From NCBI GenBank assembly GCA_021648365.1, contig JAKISY010000011.1, forward strand, positions 1 through 64,000: a DNA stretch of 64,000 nt, given 5' to 3'. This DNA is from Verrucomicrobiales bacterium (GTDB taxonomy: Bacteria > Verrucomicrobiota > Verrucomicrobiia > Verrucomicrobiales > DEV007). A program made the position numbers and the translations under genes. How positions within the stretch are numbered: the stretch's first letter is position 1; every line of letters starts with the position of its first letter. Positions 22,923 through 32,198 of this stretch are shown one piece after another. The notes below the pieces were generated by a model. The model saw nothing but the letters and a program-made list of their open reading frames with translations. It made no database searches and was not told where the DNA came from.

Positions 22923-25067
22923 CTAGCGATCAAGCATCCTAGGCCGCATCACCCCTTCGGCTTCCTTTGCTACTAGGCTCCAGACCTGCATCGAGCGGGA
23001 AGGCAGTAGGGATTGTCCGCAGAGGGCGGTGTTGCGACCGATGCTGTGCGGGTCAGCGGTGTCGATTTCGAGTTGCCAGTGTCCGCCGTTTTCACAGCTT
23101 GGTGGGGCGGGGAGGTGGAAGCTGAGAGATTCTGCGCGGGCGTTGAATAGCAGGACCAGAGGGGTGGTCATGGGGCCATCCATGAAGGTGGAAAAGGCTC
23201 CTGCGGTCTGAGCATGCCAGTCATCACTTGCCATAGCTTTACCATCGGGACGATACCAGGCGATGTCGGGTGCGCCGGTGCTGATGGAGGCTTTGCCAGA
23301 GAAAAAATGACTGCGCCTCAGGGTGGGGAATTTTTTGCGGAAAGCAATCAGGCCTTTGACGAAATCTAAAAAATCGGATTCTTCTTGCACCAGATCCCAA
23401 TCGATCCAGCTAAGCGGATTGTCTTGGCAGTAGCTGTTATTGTTGCCGTTCTGTGTGCGGCCGAGTTCATCGCCAGCTAGGATGAAGGGTACGCCACGAG
23501 AAAGTAATAAGGTGGTGAAAAAATTACGTCGTTGACGTTCGCGTAGGGCGATGATGTCAGGGTCGTCGGTGGGCCCCTCCACTCCATGATTCCAAGTCAT
23601 GTCGTTATCGCTGCCGTCGCGGTTATCTTCGAGGTTATTCTTATTGTGTTTGTGGTTGTAGCTGACCAGATCGCTCAGGGTGAATCCATCGTGGGAGGTG
23701 ATGAAGTTGATGCTCGCTTGCGGTGAGCGGTGATTGTGAGCGTAGAGGTCTTGGCTGCCGGAGAGTCGTGATGAGAACTCTGGCAACATGCCGTGGTCGC
23801 CTTTCCAGAAACGTCTGACGGTGTCGCGATAGCGGCCGTTGAGTTCGGACCAGGGATGCGGGAAGTTGCCTACTTGATAGCCACCGCGACCGAGATCCCA
23901 AGGTTCGGCTATCATTTTGACTTTCGCCAATACCGGATCTTGCAAGACGGCCTTAAAAAATGCGCACTGGGTATTATAACTGGAGGGCTCACGGCCGAGG
24001 GTGACGGCTAGGTCGAAGCGAAAGCCGTCGACGTGCATTTCGCTGACCCAATAGCGCAGGCTGTCCATGATGAGTTGTAAGACTCTGGGATGAGGGGAGT
24101 TCACGGTATTGCCACAGCCGGTGAAGTCTTGATAGGCGGCAGGGTTTTTGTTTTGAGTGCGGTAATAAACCAAATTGTCAATGCCTCGAAAACAGCAGGA
24201 GGGGCCATCGATACCGGCTTCGCCAGTGTGATTGAAGACTACATCAAGGATGACTTCGATGCCTGCGCGATGCAGGGCTTTGACCATGCCTTTGAATTCG
24301 GCAACGGCATCATCGCCAGCGGCGTAAGCGGGGTCGGGGGCAAAAAATCCGATGGTATTGTATCCCCAATAATTGGTCAAGCCACGCTCGATCAGAAAGC
24401 CGTCATCAAGGTGGGCGTGCACTGGCATCAACTGCACGGCGGTGACGCCTAGTTGCTGTAGGTAGTTGATGGAGGCATCGTTGGCGAGTCCTGCGTAGGT
24501 GCCGCGCAGATTCTCAGGGATGTCGGGATTCAAGCGGCTGAAGCCTTTGACGTGTAGCTCGTAGATCAGAGACTCTGCCAGTGGAGTGGCGGGAGCTTGT
24601 TCGTCTTGCCAGTCAAAGCTATCGTCGATCACTAGGGAGCGCGGGATGTGTGGCGCGCTGTCAGCGCGACTGAGCTGCATTTGACCATTGGCATCAGGGT
24701 TGGGTTCACTCGCCAGCATCGAGTGGTGAAAAACCGCGTGCTCTGCGAGGGCTTTCGCGTAGGGGTCGAGCAGCAGTTTGTTGGCATTGAAAAAATGACC
24801 TTGGCTGGGGTTCCATTCGCCATGCACGCGGTAGCCGTAGGCTTGTCGCGCTGGGCAACCTTGTAGCGCTACGTGCCAGATGTCGCCACTGCGTTCGGTC
24901 AGTCTTACGCGCGCGATTTCTTTCGTCGGATCTTGAGCATCGAACAAACAGAGGTCGATGGCGGTGGCGTGCTGAGAGTAGATGGCAAAATTGACCGTTT
25001 GAGATTCCCCACCTAGGCAGTGAGCGCCGAGTGGATAGGGGCTTCCGGGTAATTTTTTCAAAGACAC
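22923..25067 (-). CDS. glgX: Glycogen debranching enzyme GlgX (GH13)
   Basis: A 714-residue cytoplasmic enzyme that cleaves alpha-1,6 branches of phosphorylase-limit glycogen. It has an N-terminal CBM48 domain (PYPLGAHCLGGESQTVNFAIYSQHA) and a GH13 barrel with nucleophile Asp in DGFRFDLAV, acid/base Glu in MIAEPWD and the third Asp in ITSHDGFTL. A C-terminal all-beta domain follows. The length is normal. No ATG is available at the expected position, so a GTG start at 25067 is inferred. No other glycogen gene is adjacent. Confidence 0.93.
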   Translation of the reverse strand: MSLKKLPGSPYPLGAHCLGGESQTVNFAIYSQHATAIDLCLFDAQDPTKEIARVRLTERSGDIWHVALQGCPARQAYGYRVHGEWNPSQGHFFNANKLLLDPYAKALAEHAVFHHSMLASEPNPDANGQMQLSRADSAPHIPRSLVIDDSFDWQDEQAPATPLAESLIYELHVKGFSRLNPDIPENLRGTYAGLANDASINYLQQLGVTAVQLMPVHAHLDDGFLIERGLTNYWGYNTIGFFAPDPAYAAGDDAVAEFKGMVKALHRAGIEVILDVVFNHTGEAGIDGPSCCFRGIDNLVYYRTQNKNPAAYQDFTGCGNTVNSPHPRVLQLIMDSLRYWVSEMHVDGFRFDLAVTLGREPSSYNTQCAFFKAVLQDPVLAKVKMIAEPWDLGRGGYQVGNFPHPWSELNGRYRDTVRRFWKGDHGMLPEFSSRLSGSQDLYAHNHRSPQASINFITSHDGFTLSDLVSYNHKHNKNNLEDNRDGSDNDMTWNHGVEGPTDDPDIIALRERQRRNFFTTLLLSRGVPFILAGDELGRTQNGNNNSYCQDNPLSWIDWDLVQEESDFLDFVKGLIAFRKKFPTLRRSHFFSGKASISTGAPDIAWYRPDGKAMASDDWHAQTAGAFSTFMDGPMTTPLVLLFNARAESLSFHLPAPPSCENGGHWQLEIDTADPHSIGRNTALCGQSLLPSRSMQVWSLVAKEAEGVMRPRMLDR

Positions 25068-25351
25068 GTAGATGAATGGGTTGATGGTGGATCAAAAAAA
25101 TCAGACTCAGCTAAAAATCAAGCTGACCATTTGCGCCGCTTTATTCGCGTTATCGGCAGTGGTATGGGTGTATTTTTCGCATTGCATGGGCAGATAGCAA
25201 GCAAAGTCGCTGTTGCGGATGGAAGAAAGTGCAGCAAAGGTCGTTCTTTTTAGGGCTTTTAGAAGTGGTGACGCTTCTTTTTTGTTAAAATGCGTATTTC
25301 TGTTCGAAAAATTGTCGTTCGCGTGTTTCTTAGGCGGACTTCACTTCATCT

Positions 25352-27094
25352 ATGCTAGGGCAACAGTACTTCAATATCCGAACCAACTTACGGGACTCCG
25401 TAGGCGCCTTGGCGCAATTAGCCGAGCAGTGTGAACTCAGCTCGTCTAGTGTGACTAAGGTGCGCAATGTGCTAGCATCCTTGAAAGATCCTTTTCGCTT
25501 TGTGGTGCTCGGGGAGGCGGAAACCGGAAAGTCCACGCTGATCAATGCGCTTTTTGGCGAAGATATCTGTCCACTTGAAGAGGCACCAGCGCTGACCCCG
25601 CAGATTGCGGTGTATCAGTATGGCAAAGAGGCGCATGATTTTGATGTCAGCGATAGTTTGCTCGAGTGTTACCGTCCGCTGGATGTGTTGCAGGATTTCT
25701 CTGTGACAGATGTGCCAGGTGATGGCTCGATTAAGCGTCATCGGCAAGAGCTGATCGACGATATTTTGCCCGACGCCCATTTTATTTTGGTGGTTTTCCC
25801 GGTCACTGATCCTTGGAGCCCGACAACTTGGAAGATGCTAGAGGCTTTGCATCAAAAGTGGCAGCACAAAATCGTGCTGATCCTGCAACAATGTGATCGC
25901 CGCAGCGATGAAGAAATCGACGCGATTCTCGAGCATTTGCGCCGCACATCCAATAACCGTTGCGGCACTCAATTCCCGACTTTTGCGGTGTCAGGGAAAA
26001 AAGCTTTGTTGGCGAAGACCTCGGGGCTGGACAAGGTGCGCCTAGCTAGAGAAAGCCGTATATCGCAGTTGGAAAATCATATTTCACAAGAGATCAACCA
26101 TTCCTCGGTGCATTTGGAAAAAATGGACAAAGGCTGTGTCTTGGCAAAAACGGTGATCAAGGAGGTGCAAGATAAGCTGCACACTCCTGCTGAGATCATT
26201 CGTGCGGATGACGAGTTGTTCGCAACGCTGGAGGTGCGTGCCGAGCAGCAACAAGCTCGCACAGAGGGGAAATTCGAACCCGTGTTCTCTGCTTTTGATA
26301 CCGCGTTCATGAACGCACGCTTGCAGACGGATCGTTTGTTAGACAAGCACATGGGGGTTTTGTCTTCGCTCAAAGCTGCAGGTGATCTGCCAGCAGAGGT
26401 GGAGAGCATCATCACTACCGCCACGCTAGAGCAAGTGAAAATCACCTGTGAAGAGGCGGCGCTGGTCGCCGAAGCTGATGTGCGTCAACTGTGGGACGAG
26501 CTGTCGGCGGACATGCAGCGAGACTTTAAGCTCAAGCTGAGTGTGGGGAAAAAAGGCGAGCCGGACTGGAGTGGCAGTCGCAAAAGACTGGTCAAGCACG
26601 TAGCAGACGCCACCGAAGGCGAATTGGAGAATCCTTACTTGCGTGATGGATTAAAGAAGTTTTTCCGTCGCCGTCGTCGTCGCATGATCTCGTATTTGCT
26701 GCTCAGTTTAACGCTTGTCGCAGGTGGCGCTTGGTTATGGTGGCAGCAACTGTCGCCTTACGATATAGCGGCTTTTAGTGCTTCCGCATTGGCTCTATTG
26801 ATGAGCGTGCTTGAAGGCTTCAAAGGCAGTGCGCGGATTCGAACCTTTTTTTCCAAAGAGCTCGATGCCCAGCGCACACGTCTGCATGATACTCTGCGCA
26901 CAGCGTTTAATGAAGGCGTGGACGAATGTTACCGAGACTTTGTGCGCTTGTTTGATCCTATACGCAAAGTATGCAGCAAGCAGCGCGAAAAATACCAGCC
27001 CTTGTTGCAAGCCTCAGATGAGTTGCAGGGTTCTTTCAAGCATTTGGAAGATGAGCTTTGGAAACAAGACCGTAAAACTTCTGCAACAAAGTAG
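25352..27094 (+). CDS. Dynamin-like membrane-associated GTPase
   Basis: A 580-residue P-loop GTPase of the dynamin/Era-like group. G1 is GEAETGKST at 54-62, G3 is DVPGDG at 120-125, and the G4 position reads QQCDR near 179-183 where NKxD or TKxD is usual, so base recognition may differ. A long helical segment follows, then a cluster of arginines (RRRRRR, about 437-442) directly before two adjacent membrane helices (about 444-465 and 470-490), and a C-terminal helical tail. This layout fits a bacterial dynamin-like protein that binds or remodels membranes. The cdsA gene starts 48 bases downstream. Confidence 0.75.
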   Translation: MLGQQYFNIRTNLRDSVGALAQLAEQCELSSSSVTKVRNVLASLKDPFRFVVLGEAETGKSTLINALFGEDICPLEEAPALTPQIAVYQYGKEAHDFDVSDSLLECYRPLDVLQDFSVTDVPGDGSIKRHRQELIDDILPDAHFILVVFPVTDPWSPTTWKMLEALHQKWQHKIVLILQQCDRRSDEEIDAILEHLRRTSNNRCGTQFPTFAVSGKKALLAKTSGLDKVRLARESRISQLENHISQEINHSSVHLEKMDKGCVLAKTVIKEVQDKLHTPAEIIRADDELFATLEVRAEQQQARTEGKFEPVFSAFDTAFMNARLQTDRLLDKHMGVLSSLKAAGDLPAEVESIITTATLEQVKITCEEAALVAEADVRQLWDELSADMQRDFKLKLSVGKKGEPDWSGSRKRLVKHVADATEGELENPYLRDGLKKFFRRRRRRMISYLLLSLTLVAGGAWLWWQQLSPYDIAAFSASALALLMSVLEGFKGSARIRTFFSKELDAQRTRLHDTLRTAFNEGVDECYRDFVRLFDPIRKVCSKQREKYQPLLQASDELQGSFKHLEDELWKQDRKTSATK

Positions 27095-27142
27095 TGACAA
27101 CAGCCCAGGTTTTAGTCAGCATTCCTACATTCTAATAGTTTG

Positions 27143-28021
27143 ATGAGCAAGACAGTAAAAACATTTCTATCTCGTTTACTAAGCACTGTGGTGCTGTGGG
27201 CGATCGTAGTGGTGGCATTTGTGCTCGGTAGCCATGCTCTGTTTTTTGCTCTGATCGCCGCGATCGCCTTACTTGGTTTGTTCGAGTACTTTCACTTATT
27301 AAAACAAGCGACCGGCTCGCGGCGCTTCATGCTGCCAACCTTGCTGGTGAGTATGTGCTACCTTGCTTACCTGTTTCAGTATCGTGATGGCGCTTCCCCT
27401 GCGACACTTGGTGCCGCCGATGGTTTAGCGATCGCTGCTTTGATCATTATTTTGATCATCACTCGTTTGGGCTCGGCGCTAGAGGGACGCAAAAGTTTGA
27501 ATGAAATCTTGCTCGCCCTGTTTGGTTTCACTTACGTCATTCTGCTATTCTCTTTTGCTGCAAAAATCCTTTGCCTGCCCTTGGTCAACGAGGCAGGCGA
27601 ATCGACCTCCGCGTGGTATGTGCTATTTTTTGTGGTAGTGACCAAGCTCACCGATACGGGCGCCTACTGTGTGGGATCGCTGATAGGACGTCACAAATGC
27701 ATCCCACACATCAGTCCGGGAAAAACTTGGGAGGGGCTCGGCGGCGGACTGCTATTTGCTTTCATCGGCGCGTTCGCCTGTCGCTACTGGTTTCCAGATC
27801 ACCTCGCCGCACTTGGCTCGACCAGCCTACTGTTGCTGGTGACTTTATCCTTGTCGATCGTTTCGATCATAGGGGATCTCGCCGAATCGATCCTCAAGCG
27901 CACCTTAGAGATCAAAGACTCCGGTCAAGTCATGCCAGGCATTGGCGGGGTATTGGATTTGATTGATAGCTTGTTGTTCACGGCACCCGTTTTGTATTTG
28001 TATCTGATCCTCATCGGCTGA
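27143..28021 (+). CDS. cdsA: Phosphatidate cytidylyltransferase
   Basis: A 292-residue inner-membrane enzyme that makes CDP-diacylglycerol from phosphatidic acid and CTP, the branch point of phospholipid synthesis. It has about eight helices and the C-terminal CDP-diglyceride synthase signature SILKRTLEIKDSGQVMPGIGGVLDLIDS, where most members have PGHGG and LDR, so two positions differ. GRHKCIPHISPGKTWEG, also conserved, is intact. The ATG at 27143 is preferred over a TTG one codon earlier. It is followed by dxr after 16 bases, the usual cdsA-dxr order. Confidence 0.92.
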   Translation: MSKTVKTFLSRLLSTVVLWAIVVVAFVLGSHALFFALIAAIALLGLFEYFHLLKQATGSRRFMLPTLLVSMCYLAYLFQYRDGASPATLGAADGLAIAALIIILIITRLGSALEGRKSLNEILLALFGFTYVILLFSFAAKILCLPLVNEAGESTSAWYVLFFVVVTKLTDTGAYCVGSLIGRHKCIPHISPGKTWEGLGGGLLFAFIGAFACRYWFPDHLAALGSTSLLLLVTLSLSIVSIIGDLAESILKRTLEIKDSGQVMPGIGGVLDLIDSLLFTAPVLYLYLILIG

Positions 28022-28037
28022 CTTTATTTGATTTGAT

Positions 28038-29210
28038 ATGCAGCCAATCCAACAAAAAAAACTCGTGGTCTTAGGTTCGACGGGTTCCATCGGCGAGAGC
28101 GCGTTGAAAGTCGCAAGGGATCTGCCAGATGAAATGCAAGTGATCGCGCTCGCCGCTAACCGCAGTGTAGAGAGCTTGGCGCGACAGGTGAAGGAGACGG
28201 GAGTGCAGCACGCATGCCTCTATGATGAAGCCGCTTGCGAAAAACTACAAAGCTCTGTAGATGCTTCGGTATCGATCTGTAGTGGCGAAGAGGGTTTGAT
28301 CGAGTTGGCTACCTTGCCAGAAGCGGACATGATTTTGATCGCCATCGTTGGCACCGCTGGACTTCGACCTGCGCTGGCAGCGATCGAGGCGGGCAAAGAT
28401 ATCGCGGTGGCGAGCAAGGAAATTTTGGTGATGGCTGGTGAGGCGGTGATGAAAGCTGCCAAAAAACACGGGGTGAATGTGCTGCCGGTGGATTCCGAGC
28501 ACAACGCGATTTTCCAATGCCTAGAGAACCGGGAAGCCAGCGAAGTATCGCGCTTGATCCTGACTGCATCAGGCGGACCTTTCCGTCAATTGCCAGCAGA
28601 ACAACTGGCGCAAGTGACTTTGCCACAAGCACTCAAACACCCCACTTGGGAGATGGGGCAGAAGATCACCATCGATTCCGCGACTTTGTTTAACAAAGGG
28701 CTAGAGATGATCGAAGCACGCTGGTTGTTCGATGTCGAGATGGATCGTGTGGAGGTGATCGTGCATCCGCAGAGCATCGTGCACTCGATGGTGGAGTTCA
28801 TCGACGGCTCTATTTTGGCTCAGCTTAGCACGACGGACATGTGTTTCCCTATTCAATACGCAGTGACCTGGCCGCGGCGGGTGAGCAATAGCCTCAAGCC
28901 GCTCGACTTCGCCCAGCTCGCTAAGTTGGAATTTGAAAAACCTCGCTTTGATGATTTTCCCGCCTTAAATCTAGCTATCTGGGCAGGAAAAGATGGAGGC
29001 ACCCTGCCGGCGGTTCTCAATGCAGCGAACGAAGTGGCGGTGGCGAACTTCTTGAGCGAGATCATTGCTTTTCCAAAAATATGGCAATGCGTCGAACAGA
29101 CGATGCAAGCACATCAGAACGTCAGTGAGCCTTCGCTCGATCAGATCCTCGCAGCGGATCAATGGGCGCGGGAGTATGCGCAATCTTATTTGAATCAAGA
29201 TAAAGCTTAA
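28038..29210 (+). CDS. dxr: 1-deoxy-D-xylulose 5-phosphate reductoisomerase
   Basis: A 390-residue enzyme of the non-mevalonate isoprenoid pathway, converting DXP to 2-C-methyl-D-erythritol 4-phosphate with NADPH. The NADPH site is GSTGSIGESAL, the metal site includes PVDSEHNAIFQCL with its conserved Asp and Glu, and the catalytic-loop region ITIDSATLFNKGLEMIEA is present. Start and length are normal. It sits between cdsA and a ROK kinase gene whose ATG follows the dxr stop by 1 base. Confidence 0.95.
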   Translation: MQPIQQKKLVVLGSTGSIGESALKVARDLPDEMQVIALAANRSVESLARQVKETGVQHACLYDEAACEKLQSSVDASVSICSGEEGLIELATLPEADMILIAIVGTAGLRPALAAIEAGKDIAVASKEILVMAGEAVMKAAKKHGVNVLPVDSEHNAIFQCLENREASEVSRLILTASGGPFRQLPAEQLAQVTLPQALKHPTWEMGQKITIDSATLFNKGLEMIEARWLFDVEMDRVEVIVHPQSIVHSMVEFIDGSILAQLSTTDMCFPIQYAVTWPRRVSNSLKPLDFAQLAKLEFEKPRFDDFPALNLAIWAGKDGGTLPAVLNAANEVAVANFLSEIIAFPKIWQCVEQTMQAHQNVSEPSLDQILAADQWAREYAQSYLNQDKA

Positions 29211-29211
29211 C

Positions 29212-30168
29212 ATGAAGGCTAGTAATAAAATTTATTGGGTAGGTCTCGATCTGGGTGGAACCAAGATGCTGGCAAAGGTCTATGATGGCGCTTTCAAGGA
29301 GCTAGGTGCCGCCAAGCGCAAAACCGAAGGTCATCGAGGATTGAAAAGCGTGATCTCGCGCATGGAGGCAACGATACGTGATGCGATGTCAGAGGCAGGC
29401 ATCAAAGAATCACAACTCAGCGGCATCGGCATTGGCTGCCCTGGCCCGGTAGATCCTGAAGACGGGATGCTTTTGGCAGCACCTAACTTAGGTTGGATAG
29501 ATGTGCCAGTGCGCAAAATTTTCACCAAGGCATTTGGCTGCCCGGTGGTGGCTTGCAACGATGTGGACTCGGGAGTTTTTGGTGAATACAAATTTGGCGC
29601 TGCCAAAGGAGCGCGTAGTGCGGTGGGGATTTTTCCTGGCACCGGCATCGGAGGTGGCGCGGTCATTCATGGGCGTTTGTTAGAGGGGGCGAACATCACC
29701 TGCATGGAGATTGGCCATACGCCTTTTGGTGAAACTGGCCAGACGCTCGAACAAGTGTGCAGTCGTCTAGCCATCGCTTCGGAATCCGCAGCAGCAGCCT
29801 ATCGCGGTCAGGCTCCGCATATTTTGGAAAGCTGCGGCACCGACATGGCAAAAATCACCAGTGGCAAAATCGCCGACGCGATAGAAAACGGTGACAAGGC
29901 GATAGAAAAAATCGTCAAACAAGCAGCGGATCGCTTGGGCAGTGGCGTAGCGACCGTGGTGCAACTGATGGCACCAGAAGTGATCGTCTTGGGGGGAGGC
30001 TTAGTTGAGGCGATGCCGAAATTATTTCTCAAAACCCTCAAGAAATCCGTCGATGATAAAGTGCTGGGACCTTTTCGAGGCAAATACAAAATCGTAGCAG
30101 CCAAGCTCGGTGATGACGCCGGAGTGCAAGGAGCTGCTGCCTGGGCAGCGAAGTCGATCGATGGCTGA
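29212..30168 (+). CDS. ROK-family sugar kinase lacking the usual zinc-binding Cys cluster
   Basis: A 318-residue sugar kinase, probably glucokinase-like. The N-terminal phosphate loop is GLDLGGTKM, followed by GIGCPGPVD, the catalytic base region CNDVDSGVFGEYKFGAAKG and EIGHTPFG. Most ROK proteins carry CxCGxxGCLE after the EIGH motif to bind zinc. Here that stretch reads GETGQTLEQVC, so only one possible ligand remains. It starts 1 base after dxr and overlaps the phosphatase gene, so it is the third gene of the cdsA operon. Confidence 0.85.
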   Translation: MKASNKIYWVGLDLGGTKMLAKVYDGAFKELGAAKRKTEGHRGLKSVISRMEATIRDAMSEAGIKESQLSGIGIGCPGPVDPEDGMLLAAPNLGWIDVPVRKIFTKAFGCPVVACNDVDSGVFGEYKFGAAKGARSAVGIFPGTGIGGGAVIHGRLLEGANITCMEIGHTPFGETGQTLEQVCSRLAIASESAAAAYRGQAPHILESCGTDMAKITSGKIADAIENGDKAIEKIVKQAADRLGSGVATVVQLMAPEVIVLGGGLVEAMPKLFLKTLKKSVDDKVLGPFRGKYKIVAAKLGDDAGVQGAAAWAAKSIDG

Positions 30169-30505
30169 TTCAGTAAAAGAGAAAAAACGTTTCTTGTTTG
30201 TTTGTTCGCAGAACAAACTTCGCAGTCCTACGGGAGAGGAAATTTTTTGTCAGCACCCGCAAGTCGAAAGTGATTCTGCGGGTTTGAATCATGATGCCGA
30301 AGTTCCGCTTTGTCCTGAGCAGATCGAATGGGCAGATGTGATCTTTGTGATGGAAAAGATTCATCGCAGCAAGATGAATCGTAAGTTCGGCCGCTACCTC
30401 GCAGGGAAAAAGGTGGTAGTGCTCGGCATACCCGATGACTACGCCTACATGGATCCAGCCCTGGTGATCCTGCTGCACTCGCGTTGCGCGGCCTACTTGG
30501 CTTGA
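30161..30505 (+). CDS. Low-molecular-weight protein-tyrosine-phosphatase-like protein (COG4551 type)
   Basis: This 114-residue protein has the phosphatase P-loop C-x5-R (VCSQNKLRSP) close to the N-terminus and a late aspartate in IPDDYAYMDPAL that could serve as general acid, as in the small COG4551 phosphatases. It is shorter than typical LMW-PTPs (about 150 residues). The ATG at 30161 overlaps the end of the ROK gene (ATGGCTGA), so it is translationally coupled. The target could be a protein tyrosine or arginine, or the module may have another role. Confidence 0.8.
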   Translation: MADSVKEKKRFLFVCSQNKLRSPTGEEIFCQHPQVESDSAGLNHDAEVPLCPEQIEWADVIFVMEKIHRSKMNRKFGRYLAGKKVVVLGIPDDYAYMDPALVILLHSRCAAYLA

Positions 30506-30530
30506 GTCGGAATAGAAGCACCCAAATAAA

Positions 30531-30564
30531 AAATCCCCGCCCGGCTTGCGCCGGACGAGGATTT
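30531..30564. terminator. Bidirectional hairpin terminator
   Basis: AAATCC (30531-30536) pairs with GGATTT (30559-30564) and CCGGC (30541-30545) with GCCGG (30550-30554), giving a GC-rich stem with A and T ends. It lies between the convergent phosphatase and ammonium-transporter genes and can serve both. Confidence 0.75.
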
Positions 30565-30593
30565 AACTATTATGAAAAAACTTTGTTTTCAGC

Positions 30594-31970
30594 TTACATG
30601 TGCAAGTGATAAGCTGGTGAACCGTGTTCGGCTATGTCCAGTCCTTCGTGCTCTTCTTCTGCACTGACTCGGACTCCCATGATCATCTTGAGGATGAAGA
30701 AGGTTCCGCCCGCTGCGATGAAAGCAAAAGCGCTGATGGCTGCTGTTCCCATTACTTGAGTGAGAACAGAGTGATCTGCAGAGAAAATCCCCACTGCAAT
30801 CGTTCCCCACACACCGCCGATGCCGTGAACGGAAATCGCACCCACTGGATCGTCGATCTTGAGTTTGTCGATGATGAGGATAGCAGCAAAAACCAATACC
30901 CCAGAGATAGCTCCAATCATGATTGAACTCGCTTCAGAAACTACATCTGCACCAGCTGTGATTCCAACGAGACCAGCGAGGATGCCGTTGAGTGCCATCG
31001 AGAGGTCAGGTTTTTTCAAGATGACCATCGAAGCGAAAATCGCTGCGATAGCTCCACCGCAAGCACCTAGAGAGGTGGTGACAAATACATAGGAAACTAA
31101 TGCTGGATCGGCGCTGAGAACTGAGCCACCATTAAATCCAAACCAACCGAGCCACAGTAAAAACACGCCAATGGTTGCTAAGGGCATGCTGTGTCCGATG
31201 ATCGGCTTAATGCCGGCTTTGGTGTATTTACCCTTACGAGGTCCGAGGATCAAAACGCAGGCTAATGCGGCAAAACCACCAAAGGCATGCACCACGGATG
31301 AACCCGCGAAATCATAAAATTTAGCTTCTTGCAGCCAACCGCCACCCCATTTCCAGTAACCTGAGATAGGGTAGAAAAAGCCCACTAAAATGATAGAGAA
31401 AACCATGAAGGTGGAAAGCTTGACGCGTTCAGCCACTGCACCAGATACGATGGTGGCGGCGGTAGCGGCAAACATCGCTTGGAAAATAAAATCACCCCAT
31501 AAGGTATATCCTTCATTATAAGCAGATGTTGTTTGCTTGACATTGTCAAGACTCCCACCAAACCAGCCACCCACCGCAAACCAGCCATTTCCGTCGGTTG
31601 GATACATTGAATTAAACCCCCAGAACGCGTAGAGCAAAAGACCGCTAGTGATGATCCAGACGTTTTTGAACAAGATGTTGACCGTATTCTTGGACTGTGT
31701 GAGACCACTTTCAAGCGTGGCGAAACCCAAGTGCATGATGAATACCAAGGCGGCAGCGATGCAAATCCACAGGTTGTTGATAGTAAACATTTCGGGTGAG
31801 ATGCTTGCAACCTCTTCAGCAACAGCCTCGCTGGCTTTAGCTGCTGCGGGTGCAGTCGCTTCAGCGACTTTAGCTGGTTCGGTCGCATCTTGAGCGATTG
31901 TATTTCCGACCGACATCATTAAGAGGGCCGCCATGGTGACCCAGAGCCACGTTCGTGCAGTGATAATCAT
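30594..31970 (-). CDS. amtB: Ammonium transporter (Amt family)
   Basis: A 458-residue inner-membrane channel for ammonium, with a signal peptide (MIITARTWLWVTMAALLMMSVGNTIAQ). An alanine-rich, negatively charged stretch (about residues 28-58) lies between it and the first membrane helix. Family marks include FATLESGLTQSKNTVNILFKN, FQAMFAATAATIVSGAVAERV with the pore Phe, and SSVVHAFGGFAALACV plus ISVHGIGGVWG with the two pore histidines. I start at ATG 31970; an ATG 13 codons earlier would spoil the leader. No glnB/glnK gene follows, unlike most amtB operons. Confidence 0.9.
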   Translation of the reverse strand: MIITARTWLWVTMAALLMMSVGNTIAQDATEPAKVAEATAPAAAKASEAVAEEVASISPEMFTINNLWICIAAALVFIMHLGFATLESGLTQSKNTVNILFKNVWIITSGLLLYAFWGFNSMYPTDGNGWFAVGGWFGGSLDNVKQTTSAYNEGYTLWGDFIFQAMFAATAATIVSGAVAERVKLSTFMVFSIILVGFFYPISGYWKWGGGWLQEAKFYDFAGSSVVHAFGGFAALACVLILGPRKGKYTKAGIKPIIGHSMPLATIGVFLLWLGWFGFNGGSVLSADPALVSYVFVTTSLGACGGAIAAIFASMVILKKPDLSMALNGILAGLVGITAGADVVSEASSIMIGAISGVLVFAAILIIDKLKIDDPVGAISVHGIGGVWGTIAVGIFSADHSVLTQVMGTAAISAFAFIAAGGTFFILKMIMGVRVSAEEEHEGLDIAEHGSPAYHLHM

Positions 31971-32198
31971 TGTTTTCTTGGTTTGTTGTTTATGAGATAG
32001 TTGATTCAAAGCTTCACCAGCACCCGTTGCAGGCGGTAACGATGAGTTCGAATCGTTTAAGTAGCAGGGAGCGTGCCAAGATGGAGGAAATACGAATTAT
32101 CGGTAGTTGGTTCTATTTTATAGGCATGAAAATCAGCTAGCTATGGGAAGTAAGGTGACGAATGCGAGAGAAGCGTTTAGATTACTGACATCATCATT

